Assembly: GCF_012489685.1 (NCBI RefSeq)
Contig: NC_080042.1
Location: forward strand, 78,559,093 to 78,623,092
DNA length: 64,000 bases
Source of the DNA: Lotus japonicus
Taxonomy: Eukaryota > Streptophyta > Magnoliopsida > Fabales > Fabaceae
Direction: 5' to 3'
The notes under the pieces were generated by a model. The model was not told the origin of the DNA, did no database searches, and saw nothing but the letters and a program-made list of their open reading frames with translations. The translations under genes were made by a program, and so were the position numbers. The first letter of the stretch is position 1. Every line of letters begins with the position of its first letter. Below, in pieces: positions 34,754 to 47,573 of the stretch.

Positions 34754-36474
34754 ATGGGTACTAGTAGTAGTTCTTTCCTTCCAAGATTCTTCTTTCGGGT
34801 ACTCGTGGTGGTGTGGCTTGTTTGTGTTCTGGTTTTGGGAAGCTTAGGTAGTGGTGGAGCAACAAGAGAACTAGCTACACAATGGTCTTCAGAAGGACTC
34901 AAGCATGAGCAAGTGGTTGGTAGAGACATGCCTGTGAACCATGCAGAATTGGATTTCAATTATATGAGCAAAAGAAGAGTTCCCAATGGGCCAGATCCTA
35001 TCCACAACAGGTTTGTCTAGCTCTTATCTCAACTCAAAGAGGATAAGCAAATTGTACATGTTGTTCTGTGGTCTTACATGCCTTTTTAATTTCAATTAAT
35101 GTCACTTTTCATGTGTTGGATGTGTGTTACTTTTCATGGTATGCATTGCTAATTTGCTATAGTAAACATGAACAAGTCATATAGCAAGTGTAGAAATATG
35201 AACATAGTTCAAAGTTCTTTTTATTGGGAACTCAAAGTTTGAGTGACATGTTGAGGATGGATCAAGATCCTCTGTCCCCAACTCTAGTCTCACTAATAAG
35301 ATTTTATCATGTCAATTAAAAACTACCCTTGTAAGTTTGTAAGCAATCTACACATGTTTTTTTTTAATTGATATGTCAAAATTCTGCTGGTGGGACAGGA
35401 AAATTGAACAAGAAATGAGGAAACCCACCTTAGAAAATATTATACCAAGTAAGGAATATATGAATGGGAAGACCATAAAACCAAGTTTTGGGTCAAAATT
35501 TAATGTCAAACTATCTATGCTCCTCTCCTGGCTCATTAGGTGTTGATTTTTGGTGTGTACATGTGAATATGAGATCTTCCTTCTCAGAGCATAACACTCA
35601 TAACCTAAAAGTTGCATTAGATTATTTTCAAATGTACTATGAATCAGTTTGGAAACAGGCTTATCAGAACTCATTGAAGCTTAACTACTAGAAAAAAAAA
35701 CACTAAATAAGCTTCAATAAATAATCTTTGGTTTGCATCAAACAGGTACTATGCCTCTTACTGATCATCAATTTCAAGTTTAGTGGTTCCTGCAATAATG
35801 GAACTTTGACCAAAAAGGACAAAAAGCCAACTACAACGGCTGATTATCAATCTTTTAACTGTTACATTGAATTGTCCATTTAAGTTCTTTTAACAGGGAT
35901 AGATAAAGCTACAAAAAAGATAAACTATGCAGCTAACAACTTTATTTCACTTCTTAATTAACCATGAGCAATTAAAGTTACTTGTGCCATTCAGTTCTCT
36001 GCCTTAAGAAGCTTTTAAGCTTTTTCTTGGTGTCTTTCTTTAAATCTTACTTTAGTTCTTTTAGAACGAGACACAAGCATGCATGAAGACTGTCCTGCTA
36101 TGAAACTATTTCAAAAATATTGTTGGTAGCTTAGATATTCATTGTGGTATAGAAATCTTTTGTCTCAATTGGCGTATCATTTTCCTGTCCCGCAATTAAA
36201 TCGTGTCAAGTCAGTTAAAAACCACCTATCTAAATGTGTAACCGCCACATGCATCTATATCAGGTGTGTATTTAGTTGACATGTCGAAATTTAACTGGTG
36301 GACGAGGAAATGAACATAAATTGGGGACAAGAGACTTTCATCCCCATTTATATTGTATTTGCTTCCAATTTTATTCAGCTAAACCAACTTGGATTACCCT
36401 TAAAATGTGATTATTTGAATCCTCTATTATTCAGGAGAGCTGGAAATTCTGGTAGACCTCCTGGCCAGACTTAG
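34754..36474 (+). CDS. CLE25: CLE-family signalling peptide precursor, CLE25-like
   Basis: This is a secreted peptide hormone precursor; CLE peptides are cleaved and perceived by CLV1/BAM-type receptor kinases, and CLE25 acts in vascular tissue and drought signalling in Arabidopsis (family knowledge). Exon 1 is 34754-35010 and exon 2 is 36435-36474, joined by a GT-AG intron of 1424 bp that splits an Arg codon just after the CLE motif. The spliced product is 98 aa. It has an N-terminal signal peptide (about 1-35, hydrophobic VLVVVWLVCVLVLG), a variable middle, the dodecapeptide RRVPNGPDPIHN (74-85), and a tail RRAGNSGRPPGQT. The motif and the tail both match CLE25 best; CLE26 is the next candidate. 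Without splicing the frame would stop after NRFV, which lacks the conserved tail, so the spliced model is preferred. Confidence 0.88.
35271..35402. repeat. Short inverted-end repeat in the CLE intron, copy 1
   Basis: About 130 bp beginning TCTGTCCCCA and ending TGGGACAGGA. It shares internal text (GTCAATTAAAAACTACC, TTGATATGTCAAAATT) with copy 2 at 36184-36310. The pair may be a small MITE family. Confidence 0.45.
36184..36310. repeat. Short inverted-end repeat in the CLE intron, copy 2
   Basis: Begins TCCTGTCCCGC and ends GGTGGACGAGGAAA. Internally it has GTCAGTTAAAAACCACC and TTGACATGTCGAAATT, diverged from copy 1. Confidence 0.45.
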
Positions 36475-39400
36475 CCAACTATAAAAGTTAGAGACAAGCC
36501 TCAGCAACCTTGCAGAAGATGGCAGAGGATGTTAATTAGTCATGTACTTCTGAGAACTGGGAGTGTGATCCTATTTATCCCAAAGCTTCTTAGAATTCCA
36601 GCTTGCATATATGCAACGACTAATGTCACTTGCGGAAATTGATTTTTGTTAAGGGAAGAGTCATGGCCTAAAGAGGGAAAAGAGAAAGGAAGCTTGTCCC
36701 ACTGAGAATAAGTTCAAAAGAAAAATATCAGTTTCTATAGAAACAGCTTCAATTTAGTGAGTGTATACATTTATTTTGAACTTATCTTGTGATGATGGGG
36801 TGGAAAGGGAGAGTGTTACAAATCTTAATGGAGTGGAAATTAGTGCTTGCATGTAAAGCAATTAACTTAACTTTAAAGTCTGAAAGCCAGGAAGACATAT
36901 GTACAGGATGTTGTAGCAACAGCAGCAACAAACAATGCATGCTTTTGGAAGACTATAATGTATGTTTGGTTTCCAGTTCACATGTGTTACAAGACAACTT
37001 ACACAGAAAAAACACAAATTACAATGTAGTAAACGTGAAATGAATTTCTTACTTTCGTTGGATTGAATGTGCTTTCAAGTTGATCTCAAATTGAATCCAA
37101 ACACTATATACAAGTCTAGTTCGGGTTTTGGCTTGCTCACTCCTAAGTTTGGAATTTCCTTTTTTGATCCTATATTGAAAAGATTAAGCATGAGTTCCTA
37201 AAGTAAAAGTAAATTCCACCATTTTAAAGGTGTTGGCGCACCTGTAAAAAGAAGGGTGTTTGCATTTTGTTAGTCTTTTTCACTGGATTCTTTGGTGGGG
37301 GTGGTGAAGAAACTGGTTGGTCTTTGGTCCATTCGAACATTTTGAACTGCATTAGATTCTTATAAGAAAAGAATGGCTTATAAAATTAAATGAAAAAGTA
37401 GGAAACAAATAAACATACTGTCCTCAATGCCTTGAAAGTGAAAATTAAAGGATGCCCACAACTCATGCATTTCTATGATCTTTTTTCTCTTGTCATTTTG
37501 CTTTGATTGGATTGAGAAGCAAATAATGTGCGCAAAGCAACTGAGACTGCATCAAATGGGTCATGTACCAAAAAGGGAAAGAAAAAAAGAGGAAATAATT
37601 TTAAAATTGTGCCTTTATTCTTGGGAGTGAAGATGAGTAAACAGCCACATGTATAAGTGTTTGGCTTAGTTTTTTTCGGTTTAATGAAATTTATGGTATG
37701 AGGATGATCCACTAGTGTAAGGCAAAAAAAAAATTGTTGAACTCAAAGAACATTTACAATAGATTTATGGTTATTTGACTCTAAGAGAATGAGTGAGACT
37801 CGAACCTGCAACTTATCTATCATCAAATACTCTATCACGTTTCACTCGACCAACTTAGAGTTGTTTGGGCGTAAATAAATGTTAGCAAGAAGCTTCATAG
37901 CGTAGCTTTTAAGTAGAAGTACATTGGCTTTTATGCCCACAACTCAGACAAACCCAATTGCATATAGGTGAAAGGCCAGGGTTTGAATCCTAAAATGAGA
38001 GAATTGTACTAATTTACTAACAACTAGCTTATAGAATAAAATTGCTCGCAATTTTTCTTTCTGTTTATATGGGAAATGTATACAAGAAAAGCCTACATAT
38101 AATGCTAGTAGTACCAAGAAAGGTGCTTACTTTGTGAGTTTGGATGTTCCTGTTGCGTTGGTCATGGTCTCCATTACGAACAAGACCAATAATATAACTG
38201 CCATTGTTGTAAAGTGACTATCGGAATCACCCATTATAAATGCTTGGCCCAAATTGTCAGAACTACTAGAATTACTCTTTTGGGAGAAACAATTAGGGTT
38301 TCAGTCTGAAATTTTTGTTGTATATTGAGACTAGAAGTGAGGCAGAGGAATAGAGGGACATTTCTAGTTCCTATCAGACTTGGTTGAAATTTGGTTGGGT
38401 TGGGTTGGGTTGGGCTTGACCCACGCTTAAATTTTTTTTGCATTGTTTTGTGGAAAACCATTCTTGTCTTTGAAAATATTTTAGTGTTTGTTTTTGAAAA
38501 CTCAATTTTTTATTTGAAGCTATTTTTACATTGATTTATGGAAACTATTTTATTTTTCCTTAAAAATATTATTGCCTTGCTTTTTTGATATATCGGAAAA
38601 CTAAAAGGAGGGAAACTACAGAAAAGCTAAACAATCCCTAAGGATGAGGATCTCCGGTTCCCAGGGTGGGTCTTTCACCAGAGACCAAGCAAGAGACGGT
38701 GAAGAAGCCCCTCTTTTTGCTAACTAATTTGCCGGTTCGTTACACTCTCGACCAATGCTTTCCAGCGTCACCAACCAACTACGCCGCAACAGCTCTTGAA
38801 TGTTCTCCAAAATGGGGAAGAAATACTTGCTTTCCTCACCCTGAAAAGTTTTGAAAACTTATTCTTTTCTTTGAAATTTTTTTGCATTGCCTATTAAAAC
38901 CTCATTATTTATTATTTGAAAATGTTTGGCCTTTGTTTTCATTTTTTTTCTTGAAAATGATTTTGCAATGGTTTGTGAAAACTCATCGTTAACCTTGATA
39001 ATATTTTGCACCGGCGATATTGGAAAATTCATTCAATACTTTCTTGAATTTTTTTTTTTTGCATTGGTTAGTGAAAAATCATTAAATTCGAAAATATTTT
39101 TGTAATGATTTGTGAAATCTCATTATTTTACTTTAAAACCATTATTTTTAATAAATAAATATTTAATTTAATTAAATTCAAAATTTCAAAATAATTTTTT
39201 TATAAAAATTTCAAATTTTAAAATAAATTTATTATAAATAAAGACATCAAACAATATTCAATAACATTTTCCGATGTACCAAAAAAAAAACAAGATTCAA
39301 TATTTTTGTGTTGACAAGTATCTAGCTTGTTGCTGGCTAATATTCTTTCAACTGCCAAAACAATCATGAACAATAATACAATGATTAGCTTGTCTTCCTT

Positions 39401-40550
39401 ATCATGTGTACAGCTTTACGAGTAGCAATGATAGAGAAAAATTGCTACTCACATATGATATATTTTTCAATCTGGATTTGAATTTCGAAAACATCTATAG
39501 GTTAAAGATGACGACAAAAGCCAAGCCTATGATTGTTTTCATTGCAGCTGCTTCCATGTGGAACTATGAAGGTTAGCATGATATATAACGTAACATATAA
39601 AATATATACTAGCTAACTAATTATTCAGCATCATATGTTTCTTGGCAGAACAAGGACAGAGCTAACACCTAAGTAAGACAGACCAAGGACCACCAATACT
39701 TAGCTCCAAAGATGCAAGTGATCCACAAATTTCATTATTCTGTTTTTAAATTACAACCATTCCAAGTCTTATGTATAACAATCTAGCTTAAGAATCACAT
39801 TGCATTATTGAAGAGAAAAAAAAAACACACAAGGACAGCAGTAGATCACATTGATTCTTACCATAGCTAGTGAGGTTTTTCCTCCCATTTTTAAAGGACA
39901 ATTTCAAGACTTAAAATGGTTTGTATATCAAACTCAAGCAAGAAGTTTGATTTTCTCGTATAAATCAAGCAAAGCTATGGCCTCCACCTTGCATGGCTCA
40001 TTAAACATCATGCCTCCTCTTCCTAAATAAGGCTTTGTAATTTTCCTCTGTTCTTATTATATGAAAACGATTTGTTACACCGTACACCATATGGAGCATT
40101 TATAGGACTATGTGTGGAAGGAATAAGAGTTAATAACTAAGAGTAAACAATTAGTACAAAATGACACAACAGTCACGGTTTTTAACCTTCACAAACAGTG
40201 AAGTAAGAAAAAATCATAAAACACGATTGTAACGTTTTGAATCCTCACAATTATATCTATGTCTTATGTTTTCTTACTTAGTAATTTATTATGATATATA
40301 AACGTTAACAAGATATGTATGTCTGAAGAATATTACACTATACTCGATCTGAAAATTACTTTCCAAAGAGTAAACTCGCACAAATTATAAATTAAGCATT
40401 GCATATGTGCATTGAAATGTGAAAGCAGGGTTTTGTTACATTATAACATGATCCAATGTACTTGTAATTAGAGTAATAGTATAAAATTTTGACAAATATT
40501 TTTTGGTTTTAAAATACAACCACGAAATATAAGAGGTTGGACTACTTTAA
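36475..40550. other. AT-rich spacer with minor repeats
   Basis: No gene was recognised. It holds a SINE-like unit at 37740-37870, a (TTGGG)n run at 38394-38414, a very AT-rich stretch around 39120-39260, and a possible tiny A-tailed insertion at 39264-39290 (flanks CAATATTCAATA and CAAGATTCAATA). Confidence 0.45.
37740..37870 (-). repeat. tRNA-derived SINE-like unit
   Basis: The minus strand has A-box-like GTTGGTCGAGTG and a good B box GGTTCGAGTCTC, about 45 bases apart. Ends were not defined. Confidence 0.45.
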
Positions 40551-41650
40551 GGTGCCCACTAGGGTGGGCACTTTGCATTTTGGTCCACCCATGGACCAAG
40601 GGCCCCTTTAGTAATTTACTTATTAAAAAAATTAAACCCTAATTTTTTTTTGTAATCTGCTTCTGCAATTTCATTTCTCTCGTTTCTGTTCAAACACATA
40701 TCACACATGCATAGAAATTTCAATATTACTTTTCAAAAAAAAAAGAGATTTCAATATTGGTTGAGTTGGAAGTGAGAGTGGCATTGCTCAAGTGCAATTC
40801 AATTGCAGAGAACTTCAATTCTGTGTGATTTTGGTGTCAAATGCTGAAGTGGGTATGAATGGTGGTGGGTCATTGGGTATTCGTTCTTCTGGGAGTTACG
40901 GGTCTTTGGAGGAGCAACAGCTACTACAGAATGGTGTGTAACCTATTCAAAGTTCAAACAGCAGCGCCAGCACGTAAACCTTCCAAGGTGCTCAAGGAGA
41001 AAGAGATCCTTCACCAGATATGGATCTTATCCCCCTTATGCACACCAGATCCAAATCCTCCATCCTCTCCGGCGATGTCGACATCGGTGACGGGACCATA
41101 CCCACTTTCAGTAATGGCAAGAAAAACACAACACTGCTTATGGCTTCGATTTTGCCTTTCTCGTTGTTGGTAAGAAAGAGAGCGATTCGTGGTGTTGTCG
41201 TGTTCTTGTGCGACGATCCTGGAGAGATCGCGCTTGAAGGTGTCCCAGACGAGTGAGGAAGAGATTTCGGGTCAGGTGGAGGGAGAGAGATGGGTTTTGG
41301 AACTTGGGGTTACCTTTCTATCTTGACAATTTCAACTTCAGTTGTTTTTCTTCATCAGTAGAAAAGAAAATTTCTTAAATAGTGTAATCTGTTTCCCATA
41401 AACTCAGAATTGCAAGAACGAGAAGAAGTGCTCTTATGAAAGTGAACATGAAGGGAAGGAGATGTGATTCAGTTCAGGCAAGGAGGGGAAGGGGTGGGGA
41501 AGAAGGGTTATACTTACATTTTTACCCTTTTTTCATCTATTAAATCCTGACCATTCAACTAGAGAATATTCCAAGATGCTAAAATCTAATGGTTATAAAT
41601 CATGGTCCATGGGTGGACCAAAATGCAAAGTGCCCACCCTAGTGGGCACC
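40551..41650. mobile_element. Mutator-like element (possible Pack-MULE)
   Basis: The 1100-bp element has 48-bp perfect terminal inverted repeats (40551-40598, 41603-41650, starting GGTGCCCACTAGGGTGGGCA). Flanks CTACTTTAA (40542-40550) and CTATTTTAA (41651-41659) form a 9-bp target duplication with one mismatch. No transposase is encoded. The GC-richer interior (about 40850-41290) has protein-like text in shifting frames, for example SLGIRSSGSYGSLEE followed in another frame by RKPSKVLKEKE. This recalls the N-terminus of plant O-fucosyltransferase-family proteins. Captured host gene fragments are therefore likely, but the donor is uncertain. Confidence 0.8.
40713..40758 (+). mobile_element. 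Tiny A-tailed insertion inside the Mutator-like element
   Basis: AGAAATTTCAATATT (40713-40727) and AGAGATTTCAATATT (40744-40758) flank ACTTTTC plus an A run. It must postdate formation of the element. Confidence 0.45.
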
Positions 41651-42025
41651 CTATTTTAAATATATGTGTGTGAATGAGTTTAATGTAAATAGTTTTAAAC
41701 AAATGTCCCATATAATTCAAAAGAGTGTTGCACTACTCGTACTTTACTGGGTTATGTCAGAAGTTTACTAAACTTCTCTATTGGATACAAGGAATTTTGT
41801 ATTATGGTGACCTTGTATTATCTCATGTGAAACTCTTTCATGTTTCATGTTGAAATTTTGCATTTCTCTCTATTTTCATATTATTAAATAAATGAGACTT
41901 TAAATGTTTATAAATAGAGATATAAATAAAATGTTTCACCTGACATTTTTTTATGACATGAGACAATCTTAATCCCCAACCTTTGAGATTCTCTTAAAAT
42001 TTATCAAAACAAAGATGCTATATAA

Positions 42026-42432
42026 GAGCATCTCCAATGCAAGGTTCTTAGTTCTTATTTTGGAGTTAAGAACTAAGAACTAAGAACTTTACCATTGGAG
42101 GTGCTGACATGGACTCCTTAGTTCTTAAAAATAAGAACTGAGTTCTTATATAAGAAGTTTTGCTTTTTGAGTTCTTAGCTTAAAATATTAAATATTTCTC
42201 TCTCATCCAAATTACTTTATTACTTTATGAGTTTTGTTTTATTACTTTATGAAAATAAAAAGTATAAATAATGTGGTTGGTGGGACCAAATGAATAGTGG
42301 TAAGAACTAAGAACTAAAAGAACTCATGGTTGGAGCAAAATTACTTAAGAGTTGCTTAAACACATGCGGCAATACGGACCCACATAAATAGTGCTAAGAA
42401 CTAAGAAATAAGAACTAGCATTGGAGATGCTC
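42026..42432. mobile_element. Intact Tourist-like MITE
   Basis: The 407-bp element has inverted ends GAGCATCTCCAATG/CATTGGAGATGCTC and a TAA target duplication (42023-42025, 42433-42435), as for PIF/Harbinger-derived MITEs. Inner repeats of AAGAACTAAGAAC make it highly hairpin-prone. It is the uninterrupted counterpart of the split copy at 27567-28499. Confidence 0.85.
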
Positions 42433-42435
42433 TAA

Positions 42436-43993
42436 GTGTAGCTGTTCCATGCTTATAAAAAAAATTGTCCCTTCCATGTCTTCTCTGATTTGTATAGATG
42501 TCATTATTACAGGAGATAATCACTTATTTGTGAATTATGAGAAAACATCAATAAACAATTGAACATTTATTTTAATGAATGTGTTAAGTTGTGCCAGTGC
42601 AATTTTAAGCAGGTAGCGTTGGTGATAAGGACACATTTTCCAATAATATGGGGCACATGCCAACTGTCACGTGTCCAAAGGGCATTGTGAAAGCAAGGGA
42701 ATGTTTTGAGGGAGATGCTCCCTTGGCACCAAATTTCTATCCCCAATTCATGATTCATCAAAATTTTGTTGATATTTCTTCATTTTACACCTTTAGATAG
42801 ATATAGAAATAAAAAAAAATTGAGTAATATGATATATGGTATGATAGAAAATATTCCCTCTAGTCATTTTTATAAAAAATACTTTGGGAATTTTTTTTGT
42901 CTTTTTTATATGAAACACTCTTATAAAATTAAGTCAAATAATTTATTCCAATACAAAGAAACATATTCCTCATATAAAAATTTAGAAGGAAATTGCAAAC
43001 ACCTAATAGGTATTGTCAACATTTATGATAATCAGCATGATTGCTCTTGTCAAAAGGAAAAGACATCATTGAAATTAAGCATGATAATTTATTTTATAAA
43101 AAATATTAATTTTCTTGGTTTGTGTGATTTTGTCAAAATTTTCTTATAAAGAAAAAACTGAGTGTAAATGAATTGTAGATCATGAATATGGAATATGAAA
43201 AATATATAAACTCTTCATCCAATGGCAATAATGTACCATCACCCCATGCCGGCCAGTGTTAAATTTTCTTCCTCCACAACCAGAGTTTGCATGTGGAGGT
43301 GTCGCCTCAAGTATGAAGCATACCCAATGATATGAAATGTGTTCCATGGTTTTGGTCTAAAATTTGGCCTCCCCCCATGTGAACTAAGGACAATTGCAAT
43401 CCAAGGACAAGTTCTATTGATGGGGTCTCTGCCTCTCAGTCAAATAACATTGACATCATGGACCAATACAATGATCCATCCTCATTAACACACTTACTTC
43501 AAATTGCATCGTAGTTAATGTTTATCCACCCCCTCCTGTTGGCCCATATCCCCTTAATTATCATCTCTTGAAAGAGACATTTTTGTCCTAGCAATTCATA
43601 TCTACCTTCTCCTTTCAAATTTTGAAAGATTTTGGACTAGGGAATAGCTTTAACTAAACAAATATTCACTGACCTCGTACAACAATTCCAGGACTTTTAT
43701 TTAAACTAAAGGCAGGGCACACAAGATTTTATTCTTTGAAGCTTTCGTTATATTTTTCTTTCTTTGAATCTATATGCAAAATGAGTTGTTTAATTAATAC
43801 TTCTTTTAAGCAAAAAAAAAAAAAGTAGGAATGCAAAGTTTGTTCCAACGTAGCTCAAATGCTGAATTAGGTTGATTTTCAAAAATGATCTTCAAACCAG
43901 ATTATAAATATGCTTTGGAGTAAAAAAAATTCTTCATAAACGATTCTAACATGTACTAATTGAATCTTCTCTCCAAAATTAATTTTAATTTTA
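42436..43993. other. AT-rich spacer without recognisable gene
   Basis: Open frames near 42766-43149 are AT-driven and have no domain. Nothing else was identified. Confidence 0.4.
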
Positions 43994-45036
43994 GGCTTAA
44001 TTCCACTTTGGGCCCCTGATCTTTCACAAATGAGCGATCGGGGCCCCCCGTGTTTAAACGTAGCGGTCAGGCACCCCAACATTTCAAAAACGTGCGTTTC
44101 AAGCCCTTCTGTTAAGTGTCGTTAGTTTGACTAACGGAACTAGTGACGTGGATTTTGTTTTTCATTTTAAAATTATTTTTTTACCCAAAAATCCCCCCCC
44201 CCCAATTCTCTCTCAATCTCTCGACATCTCTCCCTTTCTCACTTTCTTCTCCATTCTTCTCCATTTTTCTCACTTCATCTTCTTCTTCATGGTCGCCGCC
44301 ACTGCTCTTCGGCCAAGCCGCCACCACCGCGAGCTTCCTCACGCGAGCTCGCCGCTGGCCACACCACCATCACTGGGCCTCATTCTTCTTCTTCTTCTTC
44401 TTCCATGAGAGCCACCGCCGCTGGCCACACCACCATCACTGCGCCTCCTCCTTCTTCTTCTTCCATGAGAGCCACCGCCGGTCACACCATCACCTCCTCA
44501 TCATCCTCGCGCGAACCTAAAGGGCAGCCACCATGGCCACCACGTGGAAGCCATCACCACCATGAAAACCTAGGACCGTCGCCTTCAAAGTTCGATCTAC
44601 GGCGAACCGCTCACGATCTCGACAAACCAACACCACCGCTGTGCTCCTCTCCTCGTCCGCAACAAAACCCACAAAGAAATTTCCGATTCCGATGACCTCC
44701 GCCGTGAACCGCCGTGCGCCGCCGCCGGAGGCGATTTCCGACGACTCACCCTCTTCTCCTCTTCTCTTTCTCTTGCTAAATTAGGGTGAAATTAGGGTAA
44801 AAAATTGAGGGGAAGCGTGTTTGTGAATTAGGGGGAATTTTTGGGTGAAAAATTTAATCTTAAAATGAAAAAGAAAATCCACATCACTGCTCCGTTTGGT
44901 CAAACTAACGGAACATAACAGAAGGGCCCCGATCGCACTTTTTTGAAACGTTTGGGTGTCTGACCGCTACGTTTAAACACGGGGGGCCCCGATCGCTCAT
45001 TTGTGAAAGATCAGGGGCCCAAAATGGAATTAAGCC
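43994..45036. mobile_element. Mutator-like element with long terminal inverted repeats
   Basis: The 1043-bp element has inverted arms of about 180 bp (43994-about 44172 and about 44858-45036, starting GGCTTAATTCCA). A perfect 9-bp target duplication TTAATTTTA flanks it (43985-43993, 45037-45045). The interior is GC-rich with codon-like text and a roughly 60-bp internal duplication around CCATGAGAGCCACCGCC (44405 and 44465). No transposase was seen, so it is non-autonomous. The interior could be a captured gene segment. Confidence 0.85.
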
Positions 45037-47566
45037 TTAATTTTAAAATAAATTGTGGATGAAATTTACTAACATCTACCAAGAACAACAACAATTTAGG
45101 AATCATGATCCTCTCATGTGACAAATTTTCTTAAGTTTCCTATGTTGAGATATATTATGTTTATCTCTTCACAAACATTTAAATTATATAATGCATACCT
45201 ATGGATTGAGATACAGTTAAAATTTCAACTTGAGGTAATATGAGAGAATTTTCACATAACAACTTCCTAATCCACAACTTGAATATATTTAATCCAAAGG
45301 AGATGCAAATTGTAGTTCTGATTTATAGGACATTGAACCTCTGTTCTTTAACCAAATTTCATTCTTATCCCCTGATTAAATCCAGCCGACAGAGCAGAAA
45401 ACTGTTGTTGATAATTTAAAACAACAACTAAGATGGCCATATTCTTCTTAATCTATATATGGTTAATTTTATAATCCAAACAGGGTGGCCGCAATGTGAT
45501 AACTACAGCACAAGACCAAGAACTGGCAAGTCTTTGTCACCAAAATGGAAATTAATACAAAGGGTCACATGGATTCATCAGCCTATCTTTGTCAATTTTC
45601 TTATTCCATGGACTAAGGGGTATGTGATATTGACACAATTTGTGTAAAATGATGAGAGAGTCCTTGTAGGTTCTAGCAGATACCAATCGAGTTATTTGTG
45701 GTCACTCTTCATGCTTTAAAAACTATTACTCTTGCATCTTAACTTAAATCACGGACTAGTAGATGCAGCATGACCTCTTTAATTAGTCCTTTTCCACTAC
45801 AAGTAGCTAGGATGGTAGATAGAATCATAACACTTTTGGCCTTTTTCTTAATTTTCTCCTTCTTGATTCCTCCTCCTCTTTTTACTGGTTTTCCTGATTC
45901 TTCTTTCACCCTTTCATAACTCTGGCTTAATTTTTGGATGGTTTGATTAGTCACCAGCACCACAACAATTCTTGAGCTGGGTCCTTGCTTATACAGAGAT
46001 AAAAATTGATTTGTGGATGCTGATTTGCCTGAGACACTCATAACACTTGTAATTTGTGGTTGTTTCTAATGGCTACAAACTATAAAGAAAAAACTCTACA
46101 ATTTGTGAGTATTATAAATTGCCACAAACTACAAGTGTCAGAGTGTGTGTGACTTGGAAACTAGTTCTACCAATCCCTAATGATAAAGATAACGGTTCAA
46201 TTGGTGAATATTAAGCATAAGGAATCTATTATGGAGACAAAGAAAAAGTTTTTCCCTTTCTCTTACTGTGAAGCATCAACAAAGTTACTTACTATATGAA
46301 ACTAATTGGAGAAAAAAAACACTTCCCCCCATAATCAATCCAAATTAAATGTTTTGCTTTTTATAATTAAGGACAAAGATGGGAACAATTCAGTGAATAT
46401 CCATATTCAAGGGTCACGTGTAGTACTACACAAGTTGAATCCTTCACATGCTCCACATTTATGCCTCCTTAATTAGATTAATTGCTAGATACTTTCCTGA
46501 TTATAATATAACAAAAATTATTATAAAAAAGAATGAGTGTTTTTATTTTACATTTTGCTGCCAAGTAATCTTTGACTCCCACATGAAGCAATATATGCTC
46601 TTCTGCAATGGCTTGCATTACATGTGGTTTGACATGTGATCCTATTCTCTTGTACATGCTGACCATTGTTAGTATATGATTATAGAATAAATTAGAAGGT
46701 ATATTGTCAATCCCTAGTGTTGGGGAAATACCTATCAAAGTTAATTAAGATTAAATGTGTACGTAGCTTCATATGACTTCTTGCTAATTATTCCACTTCC
46801 ATTACTTGCGTTTGAGGCATGTTACTATGCAGAAATTGAAGTAGACACGCAAAGACATATAAACCCGGAGAACACAAGAAAATGAACCATCACCATACGG
46901 AAGTAGACAAGCAAACCATACTGATCATGATGCAGGTGAACAAGAGTTTTGTTAGTTTGCTTTTTCAAACCTTAAAAAGAAAATTTGTTTACAAAGAAAT
47001 CCTAAAACAAGATAAGTAAGTCGAACACAAAGCAATGCCTTTAGATTTTTTAGCAGATGAACATGATCTTATTAAGTATAGAAGGTCCTCTCATAAAGTT
47101 GAGGTATCGTTCAATTATTCTTACAATCGTGGAGGTGATGATTACGAGTGTACATAAGGAAATAACAGGGGATTAAAACTTAAAAGGATCCTACCGAGTA
47201 CATTATATTAATGAGGCGAGAGATTTGATTAATCCCCTTAACTGATATTTATTGTCGTGTCGGGGATAAGCTTGAACTCATCCCACATGTGTTCCACTCA
47301 AGTCAATGCCTACTTGGTCATTGGCTGCATGATTCGACACGATGTTCGTGACCTAGCAATGAGGAGAGAGGGGACACACCTAGACATTTTCTTTGTTGGC
47401 TGCTCATGTCCGCAGATATTCGATCAACCTGTTGTCGGTCACACAATCAGTGCACTAAGCGGGAACGAGAATAATTTTGGTTAAATATATAATAGAAAGT
47501 ACTTAATGATAAATAAATAAATCCAATAAGCATGTGCACCGCATAGCTTGTGTCGTCTCGTCTCGA
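45037..47566. other. Spacer between the Mutator-like element and the TORTIFOLIA1-like gene
   Basis: AT-rich, with no recognised gene apart from the uncertain frame at 45739-46041. Confidence 0.4.
45739..46041 (-). CDS. Unrecognised 100-codon open frame
   Basis: The frame starts at ATG 46041-46039 and runs 100 codons, with a basic, lysine-rich middle (KRGGGIKKEKIKKKAK) and a short hydrophobic stretch after it (SVMILSTILA). No signal peptide or family was recognised. Codon content is less AT-driven than neighbouring chance frames, which is the only reason it is listed. Confidence 0.2.
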   Translation of the reverse strand: MSVSGKSASTNQFLSLYKQGPSSRIVVVLVTNQTIQKLSQSYERVKEESGKPVKRGGGIKKEKIKKKAKSVMILSTILATCSGKGLIKEVMLHLLVRDLS

Positions 47567-47573
47567 TATAAAA
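47567..47573 (+). promoter_or_regulatory. TATA box of the TORTIFOLIA1-like gene
   Basis: TATAAAA within GATATAAAAACCC lies 164 bp upstream of the start codon, after a repeated GTCTC motif. A transcription start near 47600 would give a 5' UTR of about 140 bp. Confidence 0.5.

Noticed and set aside
38394..38414. TTGGG repeats suggesting interstitial telomere
   Set aside because: Plant telomere repeat is TTTAGGG; this is a short microsatellite.
44127..44695. Three overlapping frames in the second Mutator-like element
   Set aside because: They are open through CTT/CAC repeats and GC content; none has a domain, so the region is described as element interior.
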